NCBI GenBank assembly: GCA_009379725.1
Contig: WHTF01000003.1
Span: forward strand, 31,723 to 95,722
Length of the DNA stretch: 64,000 bases
Origin: Deltaproteobacteria bacterium
GTDB lineage: Bacteria; Desulfobacterota; Binatia; UBA9968
Direction: 5' to 3'
In this document: one piece after another, positions 37,087 through 46,281 of the stretch
How positions within the stretch are numbered: the first letter of the stretch is position 1
How the letters are laid out: each line of letters begins with the position of its first letter
The notes under the pieces: model-generated
Database searches by the model: none
What the model was told of the DNA's origin: nothing
The model's input: only the letters and a program-made list of their open reading frames with translations
Position numbers and translations under genes: made by a program

Positions 37087-37608
37087 ATGGAACATATCAT
37101 ATCGATCTTAGTTGAAAATAAATTTGGTGTTTTGGCCCGAGTTGCAGGGCTATTTAGTGCGAGGGGCTACAACATAGAGAGCCTATCGGTTGCCGCTACG
37201 TTGGATCCAACCACATCGCGAATCACTATCGTAACTGTCGGCGACGATCGCATCATCGAGCAGATCATGAAGCAGCTCAACAAGGTGATCGAAGTTCTCG
37301 AAGTGGTGGATCTCACGGAGACTCACTTTTTGGACCGGGAAACGGCTCTGATAAAGGTGCATACCAAACCGGAGCACCGGGAGGAAGCCGTACGTATCGC
37401 GGATATCTTTCGTGCCAAAATTGTCGACTCATCGCTAACGACCTATACGATTGAAATTACAGGAGACGTTGATAAGGTCGAAGCGCTGATCAATATGCTG
37501 AAACCACTCGGAATTAGGGAGCTCATTCGCACAGGACGAATCGCCATTGCGCGTGAAACAACGCGAACCGCATCGCCCCGTCGTGAGCCGGCTTTGTTAA
37601 AATCATAG
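37087..37608 (+). CDS. ilvN: Acetolactate synthase, small regulatory subunit
   Basis: This ACT-domain subunit stimulates IlvB and confers valine feedback inhibition. The ACT domain begins MEHIISILVENKFGVLARVA and continues AGLFSARGYNIESLSVA. The second half (ALIKVHTKPEHREEAVRIAD) is the usual C-terminal domain. ATG 37087 gives the family N-terminus (173 residues). An in-frame ATG at 37048 lies inside the ilvB end, has AGAAAGG upstream, and is a possible alternative. Coupling to ilvB is likely in either case. Confidence 0.94.
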   Translation: MEHIISILVENKFGVLARVAGLFSARGYNIESLSVAATLDPTTSRITIVTVGDDRIIEQIMKQLNKVIEVLEVVDLTETHFLDRETALIKVHTKPEHREEAVRIADIFRAKIVDSSLTTYTIEITGDVDKVEALINMLKPLGIRELIRTGRIAIARETTRTASPRREPALLKS

Positions 37609-37977
37609 CTTAAGGCCGAGTGCCCTTGCCCCAAGCAGTATCACTTGCCAGCGTGTAGCGTCGGACTGTCAGGTAAGGACCTTGACCACTGAGTTCTGCT
37701 TGAAGTCGCCAAGAGTCATGGTTTTTGATTGACTGAGAAGGGTGTTGCGTACATATACTCACTCGGGCTCTTTGCCACACTTTTCAATGAAATTCATCGA
37801 ATCATAAGGCGGTCACCGTTGCAGCATAGCTTACTCGGCGTCATTTCCGGTCCGGCATATCGGCGGTCCGCCTGCGACACTCAATCGCAATAAATATCAG
37901 ACATTTACGTCATATCTTAATTTGACATCGAGATGTCTTACCGGCATAGTAAAAGTTGATCGAGCAGGGGGAAATCA
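37609..37977. other. Intergenic region ilvN to ilvC
   Basis: These 369 bases hold no convincing ORF. The last 60 bases contain the ilvC promoter with a palindrome. A short GGCGGTCCGCC palindrome lies near 37862-37872. The rest shows no recognised RNA motif; I see no leader peptide rich in Val, Leu or Ile codons. Confidence 0.6.
37922..37950 (+). promoter_or_regulatory. ilvC: ilvC promoter with embedded palindrome
   Basis: TTGACA (37922-37927) and CATAGT (37945-37950) are 17 bases apart. An inverted repeat, GACATC-GA-GATGTC (37924-37937), overlaps the -35 element and the spacer, the usual place for a repressor site. The start point would be near 37957, only about 20 bases before the ATG. Confidence 0.65.
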
Positions 37978-38994
37978 ATGCAAGTTTATTATGATCGGGA
38001 TGCCGATTTGAAACATTTGGCCGGGAAAAAAGTCTCCGTTCTTGGATACGGCAGCCAGGGGCATGCCCATGCAAATAATTTACGTGACTCAGGTGTAGAT
38101 GTCGTTGTCGGTTTGAAACGAGGCAGCAGTTCGTGGCCGAAAGCGGAGAATGCCGGGCTGAAAGTTTTGGAAACAGCTGAAGCCGCGAGTTTTGCGGATA
38201 TCATCATGATTTTGCTACCTGACGAGCTACAAGGGGATGCCTACGAGAAAGAGATAAAGCCCGGTTTGAAGAACGGCAATTATCTGGCCTTTGGCCATGG
38301 TTTCAATATTCACTTCAAACGGGTAATACCACCTGTCGGATGCAATGTCTTTATGGTTGCGCCGAAGGGGCCAGGGCATCTCGTGCGCAGCGAATTTGAG
38401 AAGGGCCGTGGAGTGCCCTGCCTGCTTGCGGTGCAACAAGATCCTTCGCGCGATACAACCCAAGTCGGGCTCGCCTATGCCAGCGCCATCGGCGGCGCAC
38501 GGGCGGCGGTCATTCAAACGACTTTTAAGGACGAGACCGAGACCGATCTTTTTGGCGAACAAGCCGTACTGTGCGGTGGATTGACCGCGCTTATTCAGGC
38601 AGGTTATGAGACTCTGGTCAACGCGGGGTATCCCCCCGAGATGGCTTACTTCGAATGTGTCCATGAAGTTAAACTCATTGTCGATCTGATTTATGAAGGC
38701 GGCATGACCAACATGCGCTACTCGATCAGCAATACTGCCGAATACGGCGATCTTACCCGAGGTAAAAGAGTAATCGGCCCCGAAGTTTCGGAAGCGATGA
38801 GAAAAATACTGGCCGACATTCAATCGGGAAAATTCGCTGAAGAATGGATCAATGAATATAAGTGCGGTATGCCGCATTTTTCTGAGCTGCGCAAAGAGGC
38901 GGGAAACCATCCTCTCGAGAAAGTAGGCTCAAGTCTCAGGGAGATGATGCCGTGGCTGGCGCAGAATCGTTTAGTCGACAAAAGCAAGAACTAG
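37978..38994 (+). CDS. ilvC: Ketol-acid reductoisomerase, class I
   Basis: It rearranges and reduces acetolactate to dihydroxyisovalerate. It has 338 residues, the short class I type. The Rossmann motif is [20 protein letters not shown], and the phosphate-binding loop is LKRGSSSW, which suggests [26 protein letters not shown], and the metal-binding knot [12 protein letters not shown] with [18 protein letters not shown] are intact. It has its own promoter, 370 bases after ilvN. Confidence 0.98.
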   Translation: MQVYYDRDADLKHLAGKKVSVLGYGSQGHAHANNLRDSGVDVVVGLKRGSSSWPKAENAGLKVLETAEAASFADIIMILLPDELQGDAYEKEIKPGLKNGNYLAFGHGFNIHFKRVIPPVGCNVFMVAPKGPGHLVRSEFEKGRGVPCLLAVQQDPSRDTTQVGLAYASAIGGARAAVIQTTFKDETETDLFGEQAVLCGGLTALIQAGYETLVNAGYPPEMAYFECVHEVKLIVDLIYEGGMTNMRYSISNTAEYGDLTRGKRVIGPEVSEAMRKILADIQSGKFAEEWINEYKCGMPHFSELRKEAGNHPLEKVGSSLREMMPWLAQNRLVDKSKN

Positions 38995-39066
38995 GCGCCG
39001 GTTTTTATCGGCACCAAGTCGAAGGATCGGCTGCTCGTCGCAGTCCCACGGTCAGATTTGATTCTC

Positions 39067-39696
39067 ATGAGGATTGCTAAAGAAGGTTATCCCTTCGTAC
39101 TGATTACCGGTGCTTTCGCTATTGTAGGATGGGCGCTAGGCTGGATGCCGGTGGCAATAATTTTAGGACTTTTTGCCCTGGGATTTCTGGGTTTTTTTCG
39201 AGACCCGGAACGGCGCACGCCTGATGGAGAAGGATTGATAGTGGCACCTGCCGACGGTAAAGTCGTGAGCATCACGAAAGCTAAACCCGGTCCACTGATG
39301 CAAAATGCGGACTCACGTGTTAGTATTTTTTTGTCGCCTTTCGATGTCCATATCAATCGTTCAGCGGTGGTCGGAAAAATTTCCGACGTCAAGTATACAC
39401 CAGGTAAATATCTTGCCGCGTACAAAGAGGAAGCTTCGGAGCAAAATGAGCAGAATAGCTTAAAGCTGGTGGATGATCGGGGTAGAGAAGTCGAGATCGT
39501 GCAAGTTGCCGGGGTTCTGGCCCGGCGAATTATTTGTCGCGTGAGAAAAAACGATTTCCTAAGCAGGGGCGCGAGATTCGGTTTGATCATGTTTGGCTCT
39601 CGGACCGATCTTTATTTGCCGGCCAATACCCGAATTGAAGTGTCGGAAGGACAAAGGGTTAGAGGGGGAGAAACTATTATCGGAAGGTTCGTATGA
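39067..39696 (+). CDS. psd: Phosphatidylserine decarboxylase proenzyme
   Basis: This inner-membrane enzyme makes phosphatidylethanolamine. It has 209 residues and the compact bacterial Psd architecture with two N-terminal hydrophobic segments. Blocks: IVAPADGKVVSI, FLSPFDVHINRSAVVGKI, GKYLAAYKEEASEQNEQN, and the self-cleavage site in LIMFGSRTD, where the Gly-Ser bond breaks to give the pyruvoyl cofactor. ATG 39067 is preferred over TTG 39058. It overlaps pssA by four bases. Confidence 0.95.
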   Translation: MRIAKEGYPFVLITGAFAIVGWALGWMPVAIILGLFALGFLGFFRDPERRTPDGEGLIVAPADGKVVSITKAKPGPLMQNADSRVSIFLSPFDVHINRSAVVGKISDVKYTPGKYLAAYKEEASEQNEQNSLKLVDDRGREVEIVQVAGVLARRIICRVRKNDFLSRGARFGLIMFGSRTDLYLPANTRIEVSEGQRVRGGETIIGRFV

Positions 39697-40541
39697 ACGG
39701 AGCCCATTCTCCAGAGCCACAACCTGTCAATAGAGTGCGCCTCTTGCACCGGCGAGGAAGGCCGCGCGTGCCGCTGCGCCAGAGGATGCCTGCCGAGAAG
39801 CTGAAAAAAGGGGTGTTTTTAATTCCCAGCCTTTTCACTGCGGGTAACATCATGTGCGGCTTCTTCTCTATCGTTTCCACTTTCAACGGAGAGTACGTAC
39901 AAGCGGTTTTTTTTATCATTTTGGCTCATATACTCGACGGCGTCGACGGGTACGCGGCACGATTGACCCATACCACCAGTCAATTCGGTGTGGAGTTGGA
40001 CTCATTGGCCGATGTGGTTTCCTTCGGCGTGGCGCCCGCCGTGTTGGTTTATTTTTGGGCACTGGTTCCCTGGGGCAACTGGGGATGGTTGGCAAGCTGC
40101 ACCTATGTGGTCTGCGGTGCCTTGCGCTTGGCGCGCTTCAATGTCCAATCCAAAGGTGTGTCGAAAGGCCATTTTGTCGGATTGCCGATTCCAGCCGCAG
40201 CTGAAATGATTGCAGCGACGGTTCTCATTTACTATTACATGGGAGGTGAAGGAGCGCCTAACAAGCAGCTTACGCTGCTCCTGGTCATCTATGGTCTAGC
40301 GCTCTTAATGGTGAGCGGTTTTCAATATTTCAGCTTGAAGAACGCAGATCTACGGAAGCGATTTCCGATCTGGGCGTTGGTTTTTGCCTTGATTTTGATT
40401 AAGCTCACAATCGTGGCGCCGCAAGTCATGTTTTTCACGTCATTCCTGTTATATACGTTATCGGGTCCTTTCTTATGGTGTTGGACGCTTTTACGGCGTC
40501 GACGGGGAAAAAGAGGAGAGGTAGCCGGCGCAACGCCGTAA
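39693..40541 (+). CDS. pssA: CDP-diacylglycerol--serine O-phosphatidyltransferase
   Basis: This 282-residue multi-spanning enzyme joins serine to CDP-diacylglycerol. The CDP-alcohol transferase signature lies at about residues 85-107: DGVDGYAARLTHTTSQFGVE followed by LDSLADVVSFG. The basic N-terminal 35 residues may not be conserved, and an internal start is possible. With psd it forms the phosphatidylethanolamine branch. An intrinsic terminator follows. Confidence 0.95.
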   Translation: MNGAHSPEPQPVNRVRLLHRRGRPRVPLRQRMPAEKLKKGVFLIPSLFTAGNIMCGFFSIVSTFNGEYVQAVFFIILAHILDGVDGYAARLTHTTSQFGVELDSLADVVSFGVAPAVLVYFWALVPWGNWGWLASCTYVVCGALRLARFNVQSKGVSKGHFVGLPIPAAAEMIAATVLIYYYMGGEGAPNKQLTLLLVIYGLALLMVSGFQYFSLKNADLRKRFPIWALVFALILIKLTIVAPQVMFFTSFLLYTLSGPFLWCWTLLRRRRGKRGEVAGATP

Positions 40542-40568
40542 TTGCCTTTCTTCTCATAAGCAAAAGAT

Positions 40569-40604
40569 ACTCCCGTTGGCCATGCCGCGGGAGTTTTCAT
40601 TTTT
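40569..40604 (+). terminator. Intrinsic terminator between pssA and leuA
   Basis: ACTCCCG (40569-40575) pairs with CGGGAGT (40588-40594) around a 12-base loop, followed by TTTTCATTTTT. It lies only 34 bases before leuA, so leuA either has a promoter overlapping this hairpin or is expressed by read-through. Confidence 0.75.
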
Positions 40605-40637
40605 AGGGAAGCTTGGGCCTAAAAATTTGGAGGAGCC

Positions 40638-42206
40638 ATGTCAGAGAACATCATTCAAAATAATAATGTAAGAATTTTTGATACGACGCTTCGCGACGGC
40701 GAGCAGTCACCCGGCGCCAGTATGACTGTAGAACAAAAAGTAGTCATCGCGCGCCAGTTGGAAAAACTGAGCGTCGACGTCATCGAGGCGGGGTTCGCGG
40801 CGTCATCCGACGGTGATTTCGACTCGGTGGTGCGGGTCTGTAAGGAAGTGAAACGCCCGCGCGTGCTCAGCCTCGCCCGATCTCAGGAGGGAGACATCGA
40901 TCGAGCGCTAAAAGCGGTCGAACACGCGGCAAATCCTGGCATCCATATATTCATTGCAACTTCGGATATTCACTTGAAACACAAGCTTCGAATGTCTCGG
41001 GACCAGGTTTTGGAAGCGGCCGTGAAGGCCATAAGCTATGCGAAGAAGCATATCGACTATATCGAATTTTCCGCAGAGGATGCATCGCGCAGCGATCCGG
41101 AATTTATGATCCAGATGTTCAAAGAAGTCATTCGAGCGGGCGCCAACACCATCAACGTGCCGGACACGACAGGATACGCGATTCCTTCGGAATTCGGCGC
41201 CCTAATGAACAACTTGATCGAGCGGACAGCGGGCGCCGATCAGGTCACCTGGAGCGCACATTGTCACAACGACTTGGGATTGGCCGTGGCGAACTCCTTG
41301 GCCGCGGTTCATAACGGCGCCAGACAAATTGAATGCACGATTAACGGCATCGGCGAGCGCGCCGGTAATACCTCTCTGGAAGAAGTCGTTATGGCATTGC
41401 GCACGAGGAAGAACTATCTCGATCTTGATACCAATATCATTACTGAACAGCTCTATCCGACATCCCGTTTGGTGTCGCAGGTCACCGGTATTTCCATTCC
41501 GATCAACAAGCCTATCGTCGGCGATAATGCATTTGCGCATGAGGCCGGCATACACCAGGACGGAGTTCTCAAGCACAAGCTAACTTACGAAATCATGACA
41601 CCGGAATCCGTCGGCATAACCGGGAATCGCCTGGTGATGGGCAAGCACTCAGGACGGCACGCTTTCGACGAACGACTGAAACACCTAGGTTTCAACCTCA
41701 GCAAAGAAGACATGAACCGTGCATTTGTCCGTTTCAAAGAGCTGGCGGACAAAAAGAAGAACGTCTATGACGAAGACATTGAAGCGATCGTTGCGGAAGA
41801 GATTCTCAGGGTTCCGGGACAGCCGGACCGTTACGAGCTGCTGTACCTGAGTGTCAATTCAAGTTCGGATGGGATACCGTCGGCTACCGTGAAGATGAGG
41901 GTAAACGGGCAGGAGCAAATGGATCACGCCACCGGCGATGGCGCGGTGGATGCCTGCTATAAGGTGATTACCAAAATATCCGGCTCTGAATCTCAACTCG
42001 TTCGTTATACGGTGAATGCGATTACCGGCGGAACCGATGCCCAGGGCGAGGTTTCCTGTTTGATCGAAGACAACGGCATCCGGGTATCTGGACAGGGTTC
42101 GCATACCGATATCATCATGGCGAGCGCCGCGGCTTACATCAACGCCCTCAATAAATTGGAGGGACGAAAACAGTATCGACAACTGGTTGAGAGAGAGGGA
42201 CCATGA
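40638..42206 (+). CDS. leuA: 2-isopropylmalate synthase
   Basis: It catalyses the first committed step to leucine, from acetyl-CoA and 2-oxoisovalerate. It has 522 residues. The TIM-barrel opens with [17 protein letters not shown]; the metal block is [19 protein letters not shown], with [15 protein letters not shown]. The C-terminal LeuA regulatory domain, from about residue 390, binds leucine (ALNKLEG end). Citramalate or homocitrate synthase is unlikely given leuB, leuC and leuD nearby. The ATG has a GGAGGAG site. It overlaps leuB by four bases. Confidence 0.97.
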   Translation: MSENIIQNNNVRIFDTTLRDGEQSPGASMTVEQKVVIARQLEKLSVDVIEAGFAASSDGDFDSVVRVCKEVKRPRVLSLARSQEGDIDRALKAVEHAANPGIHIFIATSDIHLKHKLRMSRDQVLEAAVKAISYAKKHIDYIEFSAEDASRSDPEFMIQMFKEVIRAGANTINVPDTTGYAIPSEFGALMNNLIERTAGADQVTWSAHCHNDLGLAVANSLAAVHNGARQIECTINGIGERAGNTSLEEVVMALRTRKNYLDLDTNIITEQLYPTSRLVSQVTGISIPINKPIVGDNAFAHEAGIHQDGVLKHKLTYEIMTPESVGITGNRLVMGKHSGRHAFDERLKHLGFNLSKEDMNRAFVRFKELADKKKNVYDEDIEAIVAEEILRVPGQPDRYELLYLSVNSSSDGIPSATVKMRVNGQEQMDHATGDGAVDACYKVITKISGSESQLVRYTVNAITGGTDAQGEVSCLIEDNGIRVSGQGSHTDIIMASAAAYINALNKLEGRKQYRQLVEREGP

Positions 42207-43294
42207 ACTACAAAATTGCAGTTTTACCGGGAGACGGGATCGGACCTGAGGTGATGGGTCAGGGTGTCCAGGTTCTTCAAGAAGTCGGGAGTCTCTATGG
42301 ATTCGGCGTTGAACTGGAGGAAGGGATCGTCGGCGGTTCTTCCATCGACGCCCATGGCAAGCCCCTTACGGATCCTGTGCTGAAACTAGTCAAGCAAAGC
42401 GATGCCGTGCTGCTGGGTGCCATGGGCGGACCGAAGTGGGACGGACTCGATTATTCCATTCGGCCGGAACGCGCCCTGCTCGCCCTGCGACAGGAGCTCG
42501 GATTGTTCGCCAATCTTCGTCCGGTGAAATTATTCTCGGCTTTGGCTTCGGCGTCGACATTGAAAAAAGAAGCTGTCGAAGGAACCGATCTATTGGTGGT
42601 TCGTGAATTGACCGGCGGTATTTATTTCGGCGAACCAAAGGGCGTGACACAACTTCCGGATGGGACCGAGCGCGGGGTCAACACGGAAGTTTACACCACC
42701 CCGGAAATCGAACGTATCGCTCATGTCGCGTTCCAGGCTGCTTTAAAGCGTCGTAAGAAAGTCACCTCGGTCGATAAGGCCAACGTGTTGGAGGTGACCG
42801 AACTGTGGCGCAAAGTGGTGACACGTATACACAAAGATGAAGGTTACGCGGCAGTTCAGTTGGAGCACATGCTGGTCGACAATTGCGCCATGCAGTTGAT
42901 CCGTAATCCCAAGCAGTTTGACGTCGTCGTAACGACGAATATGTTCGGCGATATCCTCAGTGACGAGGCCGCGATGCTGACCGGGTCCATCGGCATGCTG
43001 CCGTCTGCGAGCCTCGGCGGAAGGGTTGGCATGTACGAGCCGGTTCATGGCAGCGCGCCGGACATCACCGGGCAAGACAAAGCCAATCCTCTGGCGACCC
43101 TTCTTAGCGTCGCAATGATGCTGCGTCATTCGCTGGATCAGGGCATAGCGGCGGATCGCATTGAGATGGCGGTGGAAGATGTCTTGAACCAAGGATATCG
43201 AACCGCGGATATTCAAGAAAAAGGCTGTCGCTTGGTCGGCTGTAAAGAGATGGGGCAATTGGTTCGGGATCGGATCAATTTATTGAAGGGATAA
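42203..43294 (+). CDS. leuB: 3-isopropylmalate dehydrogenase
   Basis: This NAD-dependent oxidative decarboxylase gives the ketoacid before leucine. It has 363 residues. Blocks: [40 protein letters not shown], the NAD/metal region [18 protein letters not shown], and [20 protein letters not shown]. It is coupled to leuA by an ATGA overlap and followed by asd after six bases. Confidence 0.97.
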   Translation: MNYKIAVLPGDGIGPEVMGQGVQVLQEVGSLYGFGVELEEGIVGGSSIDAHGKPLTDPVLKLVKQSDAVLLGAMGGPKWDGLDYSIRPERALLALRQELGLFANLRPVKLFSALASASTLKKEAVEGTDLLVVRELTGGIYFGEPKGVTQLPDGTERGVNTEVYTTPEIERIAHVAFQAALKRRKKVTSVDKANVLEVTELWRKVVTRIHKDEGYAAVQLEHMLVDNCAMQLIRNPKQFDVVVTTNMFGDILSDEAAMLTGSIGMLPSASLGGRVGMYEPVHGSAPDITGQDKANPLATLLSVAMMLRHSLDQGIAADRIEMAVEDVLNQGYRTADIQEKGCRLVGCKEMGQLVRDRINLLKG

Positions 43295-43300
43295 AGGATT

Positions 43301-44323
43301 GTGAAGAAGGAAGAGTATACCGTCGCCATAGTCGGCGCGACCGGCGCTGTCGGTGAGCAAATGCGCGAGGTGCTGGAGGAACGTCAATTTCCGGTGGGGG
43401 AGCTGATTTTGCTCGCGTCCGAGAGGTCGGCGGGACAGTTTCTCGAGTTCCAAGGACGCCAGCGGCGCGTTGAGATTCTCCACGACGACTGTTTCACAAA
43501 TGTCGATATTGCGCTATTTTCCGCCGGCGGTAGCGTCAGCGCCAAGTTCGCCCCAGCTGCCGTCTCCGCCGGTGCTGTGGTGATCGACAATACGGCTCAC
43601 TTCCGTATGGCGCCGGATATTCCGTTGGTGGTTCCAGAAGTGAACGCAAATGCCATTGCCGGTTACAAAACTCACGGGATCATCGCCAACCCGAACTGCT
43701 CAACGATCCAGATGGTTGTTGCTCTCAAACCCATTCATGATGCGGCGGGCATTAAGCGCGTGGTGGTTTCCACCTACCAATCGGTGTCCGGTGCAGGTAG
43801 GCAGGCAATGGAGGAACTGAGTCAACAGGTTGCGGCTCTCTTTAGTGGTCGCGATATCGAGAAGAAGAAATTTCCGCATCAGATCGCATTTAACTGCATA
43901 CCTCATATCGACGTCTTCATGGATGACGGATACACGAAGGAAGAATGGAAGATGATCCACGAGACCCGCAAGATTCTCGGTGAGCCGGCGCTTGCCGTCA
44001 CGGCGACTACGGTGCGTGTGCCGGTTTTTTGCGGTCATTCGGAATCGGTGAACGTGGAGACGGAAAAAAAGCTTACGGCCGCGGAGGTAAAAGCGCTTCT
44101 GCGAGATGCCCCCGGGGTTATCGTCAGCGATGAGCCGGAGAATAACATTTATCCATTGGCGCTGGATGCCACTGGCAAGGATGCGATCTATGTCGGCCGG
44201 ATTCGCGAGGATTACTCGGTGCCAAACGGCATCCAACTTTGGGTTGTCTCGGATAACTTGCGCAAAGGTGCGGCGCTGAACGCCGTTCAGATCGCGGAAA
44301 TCTTGATCCGCGATTACCTCTAA
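43301..44323 (+). CDS. asd: Aspartate-semialdehyde dehydrogenase
   Basis: It reduces aspartyl phosphate to the semialdehyde, the branch point to lysine/diaminopimelate, threonine and methionine. It has 340 residues. The NADP loop is VAIVGATGAVGEQMREVLEE; the catalytic cysteine is in ANPNCSTIQMVVALKP; later blocks are QSVSGAGRQAMEEL and VPVFCGHSESVNVETE. GTG 43301 starts six bases after leuB. The leuB-asd-truA order is common in proteobacteria. Confidence 0.97.
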   Translation: MKKEEYTVAIVGATGAVGEQMREVLEERQFPVGELILLASERSAGQFLEFQGRQRRVEILHDDCFTNVDIALFSAGGSVSAKFAPAAVSAGAVVIDNTAHFRMAPDIPLVVPEVNANAIAGYKTHGIIANPNCSTIQMVVALKPIHDAAGIKRVVVSTYQSVSGAGRQAMEELSQQVAALFSGRDIEKKKFPHQIAFNCIPHIDVFMDDGYTKEEWKMIHETRKILGEPALAVTATTVRVPVFCGHSESVNVETEKKLTAAEVKALLRDAPGVIVSDEPENNIYPLALDATGKDAIYVGRIREDYSVPNGIQLWVVSDNLRKGAALNAVQIAEILIRDYL

Positions 44324-44361
44324 CTGCCCCGGGCAACAACATCCACGGCTTTATTGCTTTA

Positions 44362-45093
44362 GTGAATATCAAGCTCACCCTCGAGTATGACGGTACCCGC
44401 TACCATGGCTGGCAAGTCCAGGCTTGCAGCGAGACGATCCAAGGCGTATTGGAAAGGGCTGTTTCCACCCTTATGGGAGCACCGATCCGAATTATCGGTT
44501 CGGGCCGGACCGATGCGGGGGTGCATGCGAGAGGACAGGTAGCTAATTTTTTTTCCGAAAAAGAATTCCAACCGCACCGGCTCGAGCGCGCTCTCAACGC
44601 ACTCACGCCGGATGATATTACCATCAAGAAAGTTGAGATCGTGGCGGATTCCTTCGATGCGCGGCGCGATGGACGCAGTCGCATCTATGAGTACTGTATT
44701 TTGAATCGACCAACTCCTTCACCCTTCCATAGGAGGTACGCCTGGCATGTGCACGACGCCCTAGATGTACCGGCAATGCGGGAAGCGATTATTTGTCTTG
44801 AGGGAGAGCACGACTTTTCTTCCTTTCGGGCGGCCGATTGCGAAGCCATTCACCCGATCAGGACAGTCTATCGCACTTACATAGATCATACCGGCGAGTT
44901 TGTTGTCTTTAGCATCGAAGCTACAGCGTTTCTCCGGCATATGGTTCGCAATATTGTCGGAACATTGGTGGAAATCGGCCGGCATCAACGAACGCCACAA
45001 TCTTTTGCCGACCTGCTGGACGCGAGAGATCGCACTAAGGCCGGACTTAAAGCGCCGGCTCAAGGTTTGTTTTTGGTGAAAGTGAAGTATTAG
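44362..45093 (+). CDS. truA: tRNA pseudouridine synthase A
   Basis: It forms pseudouridine at positions 38-40 of the anticodon stem. It has 243 residues. LTLEYDGTRYHGWQVQ, the catalytic Asp in GSGRTDAGVHARGQV, YEYCILNRPTPSPFHR, and FLRHMVRNIVGTLVEIG are typical. The GTG start at 44362 has no good ribosome site. It ends just before the promoter of the deacetylase gene. Confidence 0.96.
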   Translation: MNIKLTLEYDGTRYHGWQVQACSETIQGVLERAVSTLMGAPIRIIGSGRTDAGVHARGQVANFFSEKEFQPHRLERALNALTPDDITIKKVEIVADSFDARRDGRSRIYEYCILNRPTPSPFHRRYAWHVHDALDVPAMREAIICLEGEHDFSSFRAADCEAIHPIRTVYRTYIDHTGEFVVFSIEATAFLRHMVRNIVGTLVEIGRHQRTPQSFADLLDARDRTKAGLKAPAQGLFLVKVKY

Positions 45094-45110
45094 AAGCGAA
45101 GCTCCTTTCA

Positions 45111-45139
45111 TTGACAGCCTCTGGCAATTTACCTATACC
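45111..45139 (+). promoter_or_regulatory. Sigma-70 promoter of the PuuE-like deacetylase gene
   Basis: A perfect TTGACA (45111-45116) and TATACC (45134-45139) are 17 bases apart. Start near 45146; leader about 38 bases with a GAAGGAGG ribosome site at 45167-45174. Confidence 0.65.
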
Positions 45140-45183
45140 CTAGCGGTACATACAATCTGGGTTTTGAAGGAGGGCTGGCGATC

Positions 45184-46095
45184 ATGATGCCCGCACACGA
45201 CAATTTCTATGACATTTACTCGAAGGCAAAGAAGGTAAAGATCAGTTGGCCCAACAATGCCAGGTTGGCCATTGCGTTAGCGGGAAACTTGGAGGCATGG
45301 ACGGAGACGCCCAATCCCAAATACAGGCGGACGCGGCACGTCGGCGGGTCGAATCCGATCAAGGAAGACGACGTGAAATCGCAGTATGATTGCCGCACGG
45401 CCAGCGAAAACGATTACGGCGGCCGAACCGGCGTCTGGCGCATCCTGCGCATTTTGGACAAGTACGGGGTGAAGGCGTCTTTTAATACGAACGCGCTTTG
45501 TATTCATCGCTATCCCGAGGCAGTAAGGGCCGTGCACGCCAGAGGCCACGAAATCGTCGGCCATTCCTATGCCGAGGATGTCCAGCTTATTCATCTCACG
45601 GAAGAAGAGGAGCGGGAGGAGATACGGACGTGCGCGCAGATGTTCCAAGATTTTATCGGCGTTAAGCCTACAGGTTGGCTTACTTCCGGCATGCGCCATA
45701 CGGAGCGCACGCTGGGGATCTTGGCCGACGAAGGTTTTCTCTGGCATGGCGATGCGGTCAACGACGACAATCCTTATCCGGTGAATATCAACGGCAAAAC
45801 CATGATTGTCGTTCCATACAAAAACGCAATCAGTGGACTCAATGATACCGGCATGTATCGCCGAGGCATCACGGCGCGGGACGTCTTTAATTCGTTTAAA
45901 GACGAGTTTGACGTTCTCTACGAAGAATCAGCCGACGAGCCCAAAATGCTGACGCTGGCCATGCATTGTCAAATGGCGTTTCCAGCCACCGGAAGAGTCT
46001 ACGACGAGGCCATCCAATACGCCCAATCATTTGCCGATGTTTGGTTCGCCAAGCGGATGGAAATCGTGAAATGGGTGAAGGAGAACTGCCTTTAG
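45184..46095 (+). CDS. Polysaccharide-deacetylase-fold protein of the PuuE/allantoinase-like group
   Basis: This 303-residue NodB-fold protein is more like PuuE-type amidohydrolases than chitin or peptidoglycan deacetylases. Motif 1 is LAGNLEAWTE rather than TFDDG, so the usual metal-binding Asp pair is absent. Motif 2 is GHEIVGHSYAED, lacking the second His of HxxxH. GVKPTGWLTSG and the later GDAVNDDNPYPV match the PuuE pattern. The substrate may be a cyclic amide or another C-N bond. It has its own promoter and interrupts the leu genes. A role in leucine synthesis is not expected. ATG 45184 or 45187. Confidence 0.82.
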   Translation: MMPAHDNFYDIYSKAKKVKISWPNNARLAIALAGNLEAWTETPNPKYRRTRHVGGSNPIKEDDVKSQYDCRTASENDYGGRTGVWRILRILDKYGVKASFNTNALCIHRYPEAVRAVHARGHEIVGHSYAEDVQLIHLTEEEEREEIRTCAQMFQDFIGVKPTGWLTSGMRHTERTLGILADEGFLWHGDAVNDDNPYPVNINGKTMIVVPYKNAISGLNDTGMYRRGITARDVFNSFKDEFDVLYEESADEPKMLTLAMHCQMAFPATGRVYDEAIQYAQSFADVWFAKRMEIVKWVKENCL

Positions 46096-46230
46096 ACTCG
46101 GGTCAATTCGCCATCATCGGATTGCCGGCTTTGGCCTGTATCGAGTCGGCTGGCGGATTATCGGCTGGCGTAGTCCTTGACTCGTAGAATTCTTTTAAGT
46201 TCTTGTCCCATAAGGTTATTCAGCAGCTCT

Positions 46231-46259
46231 TGAACTCGCTTATAGGGGCAGATAATATC
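46231..46259 (+). promoter_or_regulatory. Possible promoter of leuCD
   Basis: TTGAAC (46231-46236) and TAATAT (46254-46259) are 17 bases apart, each with four matches. The start near 46266 would fall almost on the ribosome site, making a nearly leaderless message, so confidence is low. Confidence 0.35.
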
Positions 46260-46281
46260 CCAGCGAAGGAGATTTTTGAGA

